A stretch of DNA of 48,774 nucleotides. Origin: a virus. The stretch covers positions 1-48,774 of the IMG/VR virus record IMGVR_UViG_3300036979_000438, one strand, 5' to 3'. The notes beneath the pieces are model-generated. The model had not been told where the DNA came from. It ran no database searches and was given only the letters and a program-made list of their open reading frames with translations. Position numbers and translations under genes: made by a program. Below, piece by piece: positions 40,176 through 46,364 of the stretch. Position 1 is the first letter of the stretch, and every line of letters starts with the position of its first letter.

Positions 40176-40438
40176 GGCGCACACGGGCCACCCTGGCGGC
40201 GCTCGCGGTCCTGGCAGCGGCCGGGACAGCTTGCACCCGCAACGCGCAAGCGTGTGTGCCGGCGGCGCTCGACGGGCCCACCGTCGCCGCGTTGCATGAC
40301 ACCGGCCGCACCCTCACCTATTCCGGGCGCGGTGTCTGGCACCTAGACGGCGACCCGATTGCCTACGCGCCCGCGGGCGAGGATGCAACGGTGCCCGCGT
40401 GCCTACCGGCCGACGTGGTGCGGGAGCTCGCACCGTGA
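40172..40438 (+). CDS. Exported small protein, possible lipoprotein
   Basis: An 88-aa protein starting MRRTRATLAALAVLAAAGTA then Cys, a signal peptide with a lipobox-like end. The mature part carries two more cysteines (ACVPAALDG and VPACLPADVV), a WHLDGDPIAY strand and GEDATVPAC. The last part matches the protein at 42678 (WLDGTLIG ... GEDAPFMAC), so these are paralogues in two cassettes. Probably acts at the cell surface. Confidence 0.6.
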   Translation: MRRTRATLAALAVLAAAGTACTRNAQACVPAALDGPTVAALHDTGRTLTYSGRGVWHLDGDPIAYAPAGEDATVPACLPADVVRELAP

Positions 40439-40587
40439 CCGCGGCCGGCATCCTCGCAACCGTGACGGCCGACCCTGGCCGGTTCCATGTTCCACCGTGG
40501 TCCGTGTTCGCGTTCCTAGGCGCCGTCATCGTGCTTTGTCTGGCGCTCGACGTGTGGGCGACCCTGACAGGACGCGCCGACGACTAG
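40435..40587 (+). CDS. Small membrane protein, 50 aa
   Basis: GTG start in a GTGA overlap. One membrane helix (VFAFLGAVIVLCLALDVWAT) after a short amphipathic start. It follows the exported protein gene, so both may act in the envelope. Unknown function. Confidence 0.5.
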   Translation: MTAAGILATVTADPGRFHVPPWSVFAFLGAVIVLCLALDVWATLTGRADD

Positions 40588-40614
40588 CGGCACCCTTCCC
40601 CCCATCCCCCCGGC

Positions 40615-40653
40615 ATCGGCCCGCACCGCTACCCCTTCCCGGTGCGGGCCGAT
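40615..40653 (+). terminator. Cassette 5 terminator
   Basis: Perfect 14-bp stem (40615-40628 with 40640-40653, ATCGGCCCGCACCG) around an 11-base loop. It shares the GGCCCGCACC core with cassettes 3 and 4 but lacks the TTCGCGTT tail. Confidence 0.75.
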
Positions 40654-41051
40654 GCGCGCCCCGACAGCCTCGCACCGCCCACCCTGGCACCCTCGCACCG
40701 TGCGAGCTCGACGGCCGGCGCCCCCGCACCGTGCCACGCGCCAGCCGCGACCGGGCGACCCTCGCACCGTCATGCTGCCCCCCGTGCGCGTGTGAGTGAC
40801 CCCCGACGACCCTCGCACGCGCACGCGTGAGTGACCCCCCGGCCGCGCCCGATGCTGCCCCCCGGCGACCCCCGGCCCGAGCTCGACCCGGCCCGCCCGC
40901 CCGCCGTGCTGCCCCCGTGCTGCCCCCGTGGCCGCGCCTGATGCTGCCCCCCGGCCGTCACGCTGCCCCCGCTGCCCCTCACCCGCACAGGCTGTCCCCC
41001 GGCCGGTTCGCCCGCCCGATTGCTGCCCCCGAAAGAATCTGCCGCAAAGGG
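40654..41051 (+). other. Non-coding spacer 5/6 with CTGCCCC repeats
   Basis: No gene. Different character from earlier spacers: GTGAGTGACCCC at 40792 and 40827, but few GAGCTC sites and about nine copies of CTGCCCC (40773-41030), including GTGCTGCCCC twice in tandem near 40908. Confidence 0.5.
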
Positions 41052-41111
41052 TTGCAATCCGAGCGCGCACGGATTACGGTGCCCCCTAGTCGCTTTGGCA
41101 CCCGCCAGAGC
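41052..41111 (+). promoter_or_regulatory. Cassette promoter 6 with 5' leader hairpin
   Basis: -35 TTGCAA (41052-41057), 17-base spacer, -10 TACGGT (41075-41080), 7 bases, AGTCG (41088-41092). Stem GCTTTGGC (41092-41099) pairs with GCCAGAGC (41104-41111), one G.U, around ACCC. GGGAGGAAA precedes the ATG. Confidence 0.82.
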
Positions 41112-41132
41112 CCGAACCGGGAGGAAACCCCG

Positions 41133-41405
41133 ATGCCCACCCTGCCCACCAACTACAACGTCCCCGTGACGGACGGTTTCGACGCGCCGAGCGCGTACTA
41201 CGCCGACCCCGACGTGGCGGCTCTGGCACGCGTCGCCGCGTGCCGCATCCCCGGAGCGTTCGCAGAGCTCATGCACGAAGCGTGCGACGGCGACTACGAC
41301 ACCGCCCGTGCCGTCGTCCAGCTCGCGCTGCTCGACGCAGAGGCCGACACGCTCGCCCGTGGCACCGCCCTGGCCGACACCCTCACGCCGGGGGTGGCCC
41401 GATGA
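41133..41405 (+). CDS. Hypothetical helical protein, cassette 6
   Basis: A 90-aa protein. After MPTLPTNYNVPVTDGFDAPS it is helical (DVAALARVAACRIPGAFAEL, YDTARAVVQLALLDAEADTL). ATG has an ideal GGGAGGAAA site. ATGA overlap with the next gene. Unknown. Confidence 0.55.
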   Translation: MPTLPTNYNVPVTDGFDAPSAYYADPDVAALARVAACRIPGAFAELMHEACDGDYDTARAVVQLALLDAEADTLARGTALADTLTPGVAR

Positions 41406-41611
41406 CCGAGCTCCCCGCCATCGGCAGCACCGTCCAGATGGACAACCCCCTGTCCACGCTGCACGGCAGCACCGGCACCGTCGTCTGCCATCAGACGTTC
41501 GGCGGTGCCACCCTCGTCGGGGTCACGTTCGACTTCGACGGGTTCCCGGTCGGTTGTTCCGTCCGCGAGCTCATCCCCGCCCACACCCTCACCACGGAGG
41601 CCAACCGATGA
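41402..41611 (+). CDS. Small beta-barrel-like protein
   Basis: A 69-aa protein: LPAIGSTVQMDNPLSTLHGS, TGTVVCHQTFGGATLVGVTF, GFPVGCSVRELIPAHTL. The pattern of a G-T-V strand followed by long hairpins suggests an SH3/KOW-like small barrel. ATGA-coupled on both sides. Unknown role. Confidence 0.5.
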   Translation: MTELPAIGSTVQMDNPLSTLHGSTGTVVCHQTFGGATLVGVTFDFDGFPVGCSVRELIPAHTLTTEANR

Positions 41612-42225
41612 CCACGAACACCCTCACCCACCCGCTCGACACCCTCACCGGCGACGGCGACACCCACACGCTGCCAGACGGCCGCACCCTACGGGTCCGC
41701 ATCCTCCCCGACCACGACTACACCGTGACCGGCGACGGCGATTGGTTCGGGGCGCTCGCCCCCGTCACCCTGGACCGCTACACCGGCTGGCACAACGGCC
41801 GACCGGCCGGGTTCGACGGTGCTGCCGTCATCCTGCACGACTACAACGGCGAGCGGTGGTGGTGGCAGGCACCCGCCGACGTGCGGGACAACCCTCGCAC
41901 CCTGGGCGGTCTGCGGGCCTGTCTGCTCGACGCGATCACCTACGGCGCATCCCTAGTGTTCCTTGAGCTCTGCGCCGGCACCGACGCCTACGGCGCTGCC
42001 ATCGTTCAGGACTACACCGTCGTCGGCGGGGTGCTGGACGCCTACGACCCCGTGACGCTGCACGACGTCCTGGGCGACCTGCTGTCTGAGCTGTGCGACG
42101 ACACCGGGCTCGACGTCCCCGCCTACAAGTACGCGCCGGCCGCTGCCATCTGCGGCCGTTGCGGCGACCACTTCGACGGACAGCACACCATCTGCCCGTC
42201 GTGCCGTACTGAGTGGGAGGACTGA
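41608..42225 (+). CDS. Actinobacteriophage conserved protein with C-terminal zinc ribbon
   Basis: A 205-aa protein. LRVRILPDHDYTVTGDGDWF, a WHNGRPAGFDGAAVIL segment, RWWWQAPADVR, and TYGASLVFLELCAGTDAYG give the pattern of a widespread uncharacterised actinobacteriophage family. A zinc ribbon (CGRCGDHFDGQHTICPSC) is fused at the C-terminus. Function unknown. Confidence 0.6.
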   Translation: MTTNTLTHPLDTLTGDGDTHTLPDGRTLRVRILPDHDYTVTGDGDWFGALAPVTLDRYTGWHNGRPAGFDGAAVILHDYNGERWWWQAPADVRDNPRTLGGLRACLLDAITYGASLVFLELCAGTDAYGAAIVQDYTVVGGVLDAYDPVTLHDVLGDLLSELCDDTGLDVPAYKYAPAAAICGRCGDHFDGQHTICPSCRTEWED

Positions 42226-42228
42226 CCC

Positions 42229-42681
42229 ATGCCCGACACCCTCACCGAAACACGCCTAGCCCTGCTCGCCGCCAGCAACGGCGCAACGCTCGACATTCGC
42301 CCAACCGGCCGCGAAGGGTCAAAGCTCACCATCACCCACGACGAAACCGCGTGGGTGTTCGTCCGGTTCTCCGACGCCGACGAATGGCACCTGGACTACC
42401 GGGCCGACAACGGCCGGCCCAACTACACCGTGCGCGGCGAAGTCGTGTGGGACACCCCCGAACATCACACCCTGGACGCGATCGAAGAACCGTTCGTCTG
42501 TGTCCATTGTCTGCAAGTGCCCCGCAAGGACGACCGGCTCGACCCTGTGACCGAGCGTTGCGGCCGATGCGACGACAACGCATCCGACGACGAGCTCGAA
42601 ACGCACCTGGCGCAGAGCGAGGACTACCGGCCGACGCTTCCCGGCAACGGACAGCACTACCGGGACGGCTGGAAACCGTGA
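42229..42681 (+). CDS. Hypothetical protein with zinc-ribbon
   Basis: A 150-aa protein: ETRLALLAASNGATLDIRPT then an AWVFVRFSDADEWHLDYRA beta region and a zinc site FVCVHCLQVPRK ... RCGRCDDN. Starts 3 bases after the previous gene. Unknown. Confidence 0.55.
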   Translation: MPDTLTETRLALLAASNGATLDIRPTGREGSKLTITHDETAWVFVRFSDADEWHLDYRADNGRPNYTVRGEVVWDTPEHHTLDAIEEPFVCVHCLQVPRKDDRLDPVTERCGRCDDNASDDELETHLAQSEDYRPTLPGNGQHYRDGWKP

Positions 42682-43046
42682 ACCCCGACACCATCCTCGC
42701 AACCATCCACAACACACCCACCCACACCTGGCGCGCCGCTGCCGTTGCTGCCGCCGCCACGTTCGTCGTGGCCGGCAGCATCGCCGGGAACGCCCTACCG
42801 GCGAGCTCGACGTCCGCTGCCGCCAGCCGCGACGAATGGCCCGCCTGCACCCTGTTCACCGACCTGGCACGCGACAAGCTCAAAGCGAAAGGACACAACG
42901 TTGTGTACCGGCCCGTGGGTGCTCGCGGAGGGTTCTATTGGCTCGACGGCACCCTCATCGGCAACGCGTCGGGCGAGGACGCCCCGTTCATGGCGTGTGC
43001 CACCGAGAAAGTGATTGCGCCCATTCGCGACGTTCCCCGCTACTGA
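42678..43046 (+). CDS. Exported protein, paralogue of the 40172 product
   Basis: A 122-aa protein with a GTG start in a GTGA overlap. It has a hydrophobic N-terminal segment, about 22-39 (AAVAAAATFVVAGSIAG), ending in a possible signal-peptidase site, then ACTLFTDLARDKLKAKG, FYWLDGTLIGNA and GEDAPFMACATEKVI. The last parts align with the cassette 5 exported protein. Two conserved cysteines could form a disulphide outside the cell. Confidence 0.55.
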   Translation: MNPDTILATIHNTPTHTWRAAAVAAAATFVVAGSIAGNALPASSTSAAASRDEWPACTLFTDLARDKLKAKGHNVVYRPVGARGGFYWLDGTLIGNASGEDAPFMACATEKVIAPIRDVPRY

Positions 43047-43082
43047 TCGCGGGCGGCTACCATGCCGTCCTGCACAACATCG

Positions 43083-43128
43083 GAACCCCCGGCCCACCCA
43101 CCCTTCCTCTCTCTCGGGCCGGGGGTTC
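43083..43128 (+). terminator. Cassette 6 terminator
   Basis: Perfect 13-bp inverted repeat (GAACCCCCGGCCC, 43083-43095, and its complement, 43116-43128) around a 20-base C/T-rich loop. Located 37 bases after the last gene of the cassette. Confidence 0.7.
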
Positions 43129-43185
43129 TGCGCGTCCTGGGCCAGCTCACGGCCGGCACCGGGACGACCGCGGTAGGCTTGACCT

Positions 43186-43638
43186 ATGACCGGCCGCACC
43201 ATTGACCGCCACGACGTCGCGCTACGCCTAGCGGGCGGCTCGACAGTCGCACAGATCGCCCGTGACCTGTCTGCCGACTACAAGCACATGGCCGATATTG
43301 CGCGAGAGCCCGAAGTGCAACGCATGGTCGCAGAACACCGACGCGAAGTCGCAGACCGGGTACGGGCCGGCATCATTCAGGGTGCCACCGTAGGTGTGCG
43401 AACCCTCATCGAAGCTGCGGCCAACACGGACGGCACCGTCCCGTGGGCGACACGCGTTCAGGCCGCGACCCGGCTGGTCGAAGCCGCGGTAGGTAAGCAC
43501 ATCACCCTGGACGCGGGCCCGTCCGTCGTGGACGACCCCAACGTTGTGTCCCCCGTGGACCTGCTGCGCGAACAGCTCGCAGTCATCGAGGCCCGGAGCA
43601 TCGAACCGGCCGACGACGCCGAACCTGCCGGCACCTGA
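43186..43638 (+). CDS. HTH DNA-binding protein, candidate terminase small subunit
   Basis: A 150-aa protein with an N-terminal helix-turn-helix (DVALRLAGGSTVAQIARDLS) followed by helices (REPEVQRMVAEHRREVADRV, GIIQGATVGVRTLIEAAAN, PWATRVQAATRLVEAAVG). This HTH-plus-helical layout is common in small terminase subunits and related phage DNA-binding proteins. Its own promoter is unclear: TAGGCT lies 9 bases before the ATG with no ribosome site, so the mRNA may be nearly leaderless. It is far from the large subunit gene. Confidence 0.5.
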   Translation: MTGRTIDRHDVALRLAGGSTVAQIARDLSADYKHMADIAREPEVQRMVAEHRREVADRVRAGIIQGATVGVRTLIEAAANTDGTVPWATRVQAATRLVEAAVGKHITLDAGPSVVDDPNVVSPVDLLREQLAVIEARSIEPADDAEPAGT

Positions 43639-43642
43639 CCCC

Positions 43643-43954
43643 GTGGTCGTCCTGACCCTCCCCGGTGGCACCGTCCTTGCTGCCCCCTCCCCTGAAACCC
43701 TGGTCGCCCGATGGTGCGAGCTTGTCGCCCTAGCCTCGCCGGACGTTGTGCTGTCCCCCCGTGACCTAAAACGCGACGTGGCCCGTGCCGTCCAGCGTGC
43801 CGCCGAGCTCGACCAAGCCTCGCGGCTCCCCCTGGGTGACCCCCCGCTGCCCCCTCTGCGGCCGTTGCCGTGGGAGGACACCGACGACGCGTTCCTGACG
43901 GCCGGAGCCGAGCGGGGCTGCTGGCACTACCCGCTGCCCCCCGCTGCCCCCTAG
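43643..43954 (+). CDS. Hypothetical protein with proline-rich tail
   Basis: A 103-aa protein from a GTG 4 bases after the HTH gene. VVVLTLPGGTVLAAPSPETL then a helix with DLKRDVARAVQRAAELDQ; the C-terminus is Pro-rich and partly encoded by CTGCCCC repeats, so its end may have grown by repeat expansion. Unknown. Confidence 0.45.
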   Translation: MVVLTLPGGTVLAAPSPETLVARWCELVALASPDVVLSPRDLKRDVARAVQRAAELDQASRLPLGDPPLPPLRPLPWEDTDDAFLTAGAERGCWHYPLPPAAP

Positions 43955-44101
43955 CGAACCCCCGCTGCCCCCCGCCACGGCTACGATTCCGGTGCGGCAC
44001 GTCGGGTCGTTGAGCGTGTTCCACACTCCACGCTTCGACCCGGCCGGCACACGGGGGACGGTTTCCGGCTGTCCCCCGTTGCCGTTCCCTGCTGCCCCCC
44101 G
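43955..44101 (+). repeat. CTGCCCC-repeat spacer before promoter 7
   Basis: No gene. Continues the CTGCCCC repeats that begin in the preceding gene (43847 onward). A CGGGGGACGG / CTGTCCCCCG inverted repeat near 44052-44078 could be a terminator. Confidence 0.4.
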
Positions 44102-44160
44102 TTGCGTTGCCGACCCTGAGCGGCTAGAGTGCCCCGTAGTCGTTTCGGACCCGCCGAAAC
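44102..44160 (+). promoter_or_regulatory. Cassette promoter 7 with 5' leader hairpin
   Basis: -35 TTGCGT (44102-44107), 17-base spacer, -10 TAGAGT (44125-44130), 7 bases, AGTCG (44138-44142). Stem GTTTCGG (44142-44148) pairs with CCGAAAC (44154-44160) around ACCCG. The arms share little sequence with the other sites. Confidence 0.8.
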
Positions 44161-44180
44161 CCGACACAGGAGACACCCTC

Positions 44181-44567
44181 TTGCACCCGCACACCGACCC
44201 CGACGTGGCGCTCGCAGAACTACGCCACGCCGCCACCGAAGTCACCCACAACGGCCACCTGGGACGCGTCCACATCATCGAGTCCTACCCCGACCTCGGT
44301 GCCCCCTTCGCAGTCACCCTCACCGGCAAACAAGACACGATCGTCGGCATCATCTACCACGCATCCATGCTCACCGGGAGCGAGCTCTACCGCTACATCC
44401 CGAAAGAGTGGTTCGACGCTGTGGCCCGCCACGCGTGGCTCGCGTCCGACCCCGAGTTCACCGCCGAACACGACCAGCACGACGACACCCTGAGCGTCGA
44501 ACTCACCGCAACCGAAGCGAGCGCGTTCGCCCGAGCGATGCTCAAAGCAGGAAAGTGGAACCGATGA
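44181..44567 (+). CDS. Hypothetical protein, cassette 7 first gene
   Basis: A 128-aa protein. The TTG at 44181 is chosen because CAGGAGA lies 7 bases upstream and the start fits the leader of promoter 7; the frame is open further upstream but through the promoter. Helix VALAELRHAATEVTHNGHLG, strands PFAVTLTGKQDTIVGIIYHA, and LYRYIPKEWFDAVARHAWLA follow. Unknown. ATGA overlap with the next gene. Confidence 0.5.
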   Translation: MHPHTDPDVALAELRHAATEVTHNGHLGRVHIIESYPDLGAPFAVTLTGKQDTIVGIIYHASMLTGSELYRYIPKEWFDAVARHAWLASDPEFTAEHDQHDDTLSVELTATEASAFARAMLKAGKWNR

Positions 44568-45364
44568 AAGTCATAGTTCAGTATTCGACCGGAGCCGGCA
44601 GCGCCGAAGTCGCTGTTCGCTGCGTCGAACAGTACGGCCTAGAGAACGTAGACCTGCTCTCGGCCGACACCGCAGTCGAGGACGAGGACAACTGGCGTTT
44701 CGCGCAAGAAGTGTGGGAATGGCTCGGCCGACCCACCTGGCACCGCATCCGTGACGGCCGCACCCCGATGGAAGTAGGACGCGACAAGCGTTGCGTTCCC
44801 AACAACCGGCTTGCCGTCTGCTCCCGCATCCTCAAGAGGGAACCGCTCCGCAAGTTCATGGACCGCCACTACGACCCTGCCGACAGCCTTGTCGCCCTCG
44901 GGTTCGACTGGACAGAGGACCATCGGCTCAACGCTTCCTACGAACCATGGAAGCCCTGGACAATCTGTGCGCCACTCATGGAAGCCCCGTACTTGCAGAA
45001 GGCCGACATTCTGCAAGCTTGGCGTGACCGTGGCATCGAACCGCCACGCCTGTATGCCCTCGGGTTCAGTCATGCCAACTGTGGCGGTGCCTGCGTGCGT
45101 GGTGGACACAAGGCATGGCGACTGTTGCTGAACACCATTCCCGAACGCTTCATGGAATGGGAAGCAGAAGAAGAAGCCATCCGTCAGATGCTCGGCAAGG
45201 ACGTAAGCATCCTGCGCGAGAACCGGGCCGGCATACCGACACCCGTGACGCTCCGGGCGTTTCGAGAGCGTGCCGAGAACCAGCCAAGCCTGTTTGACGA
45301 CGACGAGGACTGGGGAGCCTGTGGATGCTTCACGGTCTACGAGGACGAAACGGAAGAAGCATGA
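44564..45364 (+). CDS. PAPS reductase/ATP-pyrophosphatase-like protein
   Basis: A 266-aa protein of the adenine nucleotide alpha-hydrolase superfamily, as in many phages. The PP-loop position is VQYSTGAGSAEVAV (residues 5-18; compare SGGxxS). Then DLLSADTAVEDEDNWRF, DGRTPMEVGRDKRCVPNNRL, AVCSRILKREPLRKFM and GFSHANCGGACVRGGHKAW follow, all typical of phage 'phosphoadenosine phosphosulphate reductase-like' proteins. Cysteines near 87 and 168-172 may hold a cluster or act in catalysis. Real substrates of the phage group are uncertain; nucleic-acid modification is one proposal. Confidence 0.75.
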   Translation: MKVIVQYSTGAGSAEVAVRCVEQYGLENVDLLSADTAVEDEDNWRFAQEVWEWLGRPTWHRIRDGRTPMEVGRDKRCVPNNRLAVCSRILKREPLRKFMDRHYDPADSLVALGFDWTEDHRLNASYEPWKPWTICAPLMEAPYLQKADILQAWRDRGIEPPRLYALGFSHANCGGACVRGGHKAWRLLLNTIPERFMEWEAEEEAIRQMLGKDVSILRENRAGIPTPVTLRAFRERAENQPSLFDDDEDWGACGCFTVYEDETEEA

Positions 45365-45636
45365 CTGAGAAGTGCGCTATCTGCCATCACACCTTCACCG
45401 ACGACGACGAACCCGTCGAGTGCTACGGCTGTCAGGCCGTCACCTGCGACGACTGCGCTCGCACCGTCACCGTGGACCCTGGCGACTTCATCAACCCACC
45501 GGCATACGAGTGGTGCTGCGACGAGTGCCATGCCGACGACCAGGCAGCAGCAGAGTTCGCTGAGGAACGCGCCGCCGAGAACCGAGCAGACCAACGTGCC
45601 GCAGATCGCGAGCACATGGACGACATGAGGTACTGA
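45361..45636 (+). CDS. RING/PHD-like double zinc-finger protein
   Basis: A 91-aa protein with four cysteine pairs: CAICHHTF, CYGCQAVTCDDC and CCDECHAD, spaced as in cross-brace zinc fingers. A charged helix rich in Glu, Arg and Asp (AAAEFAEERAAENRADQRAA) follows. Such folds in phage proteins often mediate protein contacts. Coupled by ATGA to the PAPS reductase-like gene. Confidence 0.6.
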   Translation: MTEKCAICHHTFTDDDEPVECYGCQAVTCDDCARTVTVDPGDFINPPAYEWCCDECHADDQAAAEFAEERAAENRADQRAADREHMDDMRY

Positions 45637-45637
45637 C

Positions 45638-45853
45638 ATGGACACCGCCAACCTGAACCACCCGACACCCACCGACGCCAAGATGCGTTCCCGAGTCGTG
45701 TTCCACGACGGCCGACGCTACGACCTTGGCACCCTCACCTACTGGCCCGGTTCGCAGTCATCTCGACCCCCGACCGTCGTGGCCGACAACGGACGCCGGC
45801 ACTACCCGGACCCGTCGCGTGTCTGGCTCGCCCCCACCACCGAGCATCCCTAA
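45638..45853 (+). CDS. Hypothetical small beta protein
   Basis: A 71-aa protein with SRVVFHDGRRYDLGTLTYWP, VVADNGRRHYPDPSRVWLAP strands. It starts 1 base after the zinc-finger gene. Unknown. Confidence 0.5.
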   Translation: MDTANLNHPTPTDAKMRSRVVFHDGRRYDLGTLTYWPGSQSSRPPTVVADNGRRHYPDPSRVWLAPTTEHP

Positions 45854-45916
45854 CCCGACAAGGGTAAGGAGCTAGGGTCGTTGTGTAACACCCGCACGCC
45901 ACCAGGAGGAACAGCC

Positions 45917-46168
45917 GTGCAAACCCTCAACCGTCACAAAGCACAGGAAGCGGCCCGCCGCCGCCACCCGTCCAGCCTCACGATGACCCCCGCCATTTCT
46001 GCGGTCCGCACCATGCGAACCGCCTTGGACGACGCGTGGGTCGAGCTGGACGCTGCGATGCGAACTCCGCTGCCCGTCAAGACGCGAGAGTCGCTGGACC
46101 GTGTGGCCCGCATCATCGCAACGGCACGCGACCAGCACCCGGCTGGAAGGACTGACAACGATGCCTGA
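45917..46168 (+). CDS. Hypothetical helical protein
   Basis: An 83-aa protein. GTG at 45917 follows a strong AGGAGGAA site. Basic start (NRHKAQEAARRRHPSS), then helices (SAVRTMRTALDDAWVELDAA, TRESLDRVARIIATARDQH). Unknown. Confidence 0.5.
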   Translation: MQTLNRHKAQEAARRRHPSSLTMTPAISAVRTMRTALDDAWVELDAAMRTPLPVKTRESLDRVARIIATARDQHPAGRTDNDA

Positions 46169-46364
46169 ACCGACGTTTGACGAGTGGTTGCAAGCCGGCA
46201 TTGACGCCGGATACTGCACGGCGCCTGCGTGCGTCACGCACGAAGGAATCGAGTCTGTGGACCCTGGGCTGACAGACGGAGCCGGCGTAGAAGTCATCGA
46301 ATACGACGAATGGTGCTACTTCGCCACGCTGCTCATTCCCATGACCGGAGAACCACCAGCATGA
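46161..46364 (+). CDS. Hypothetical small acidic protein
   Basis: A 67-aa protein overlapping its neighbour at each end. FDEWLQAGIDAGYCTAPACV has paired cysteines, followed by VEVIEYDEWCYFATLLIPM. Similar small acidic proteins occur in actinobacteriophages; function unknown. Confidence 0.5.
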   Translation: MPEPTFDEWLQAGIDAGYCTAPACVTHEGIESVDPGLTDGAGVEVIEYDEWCYFATLLIPMTGEPPA

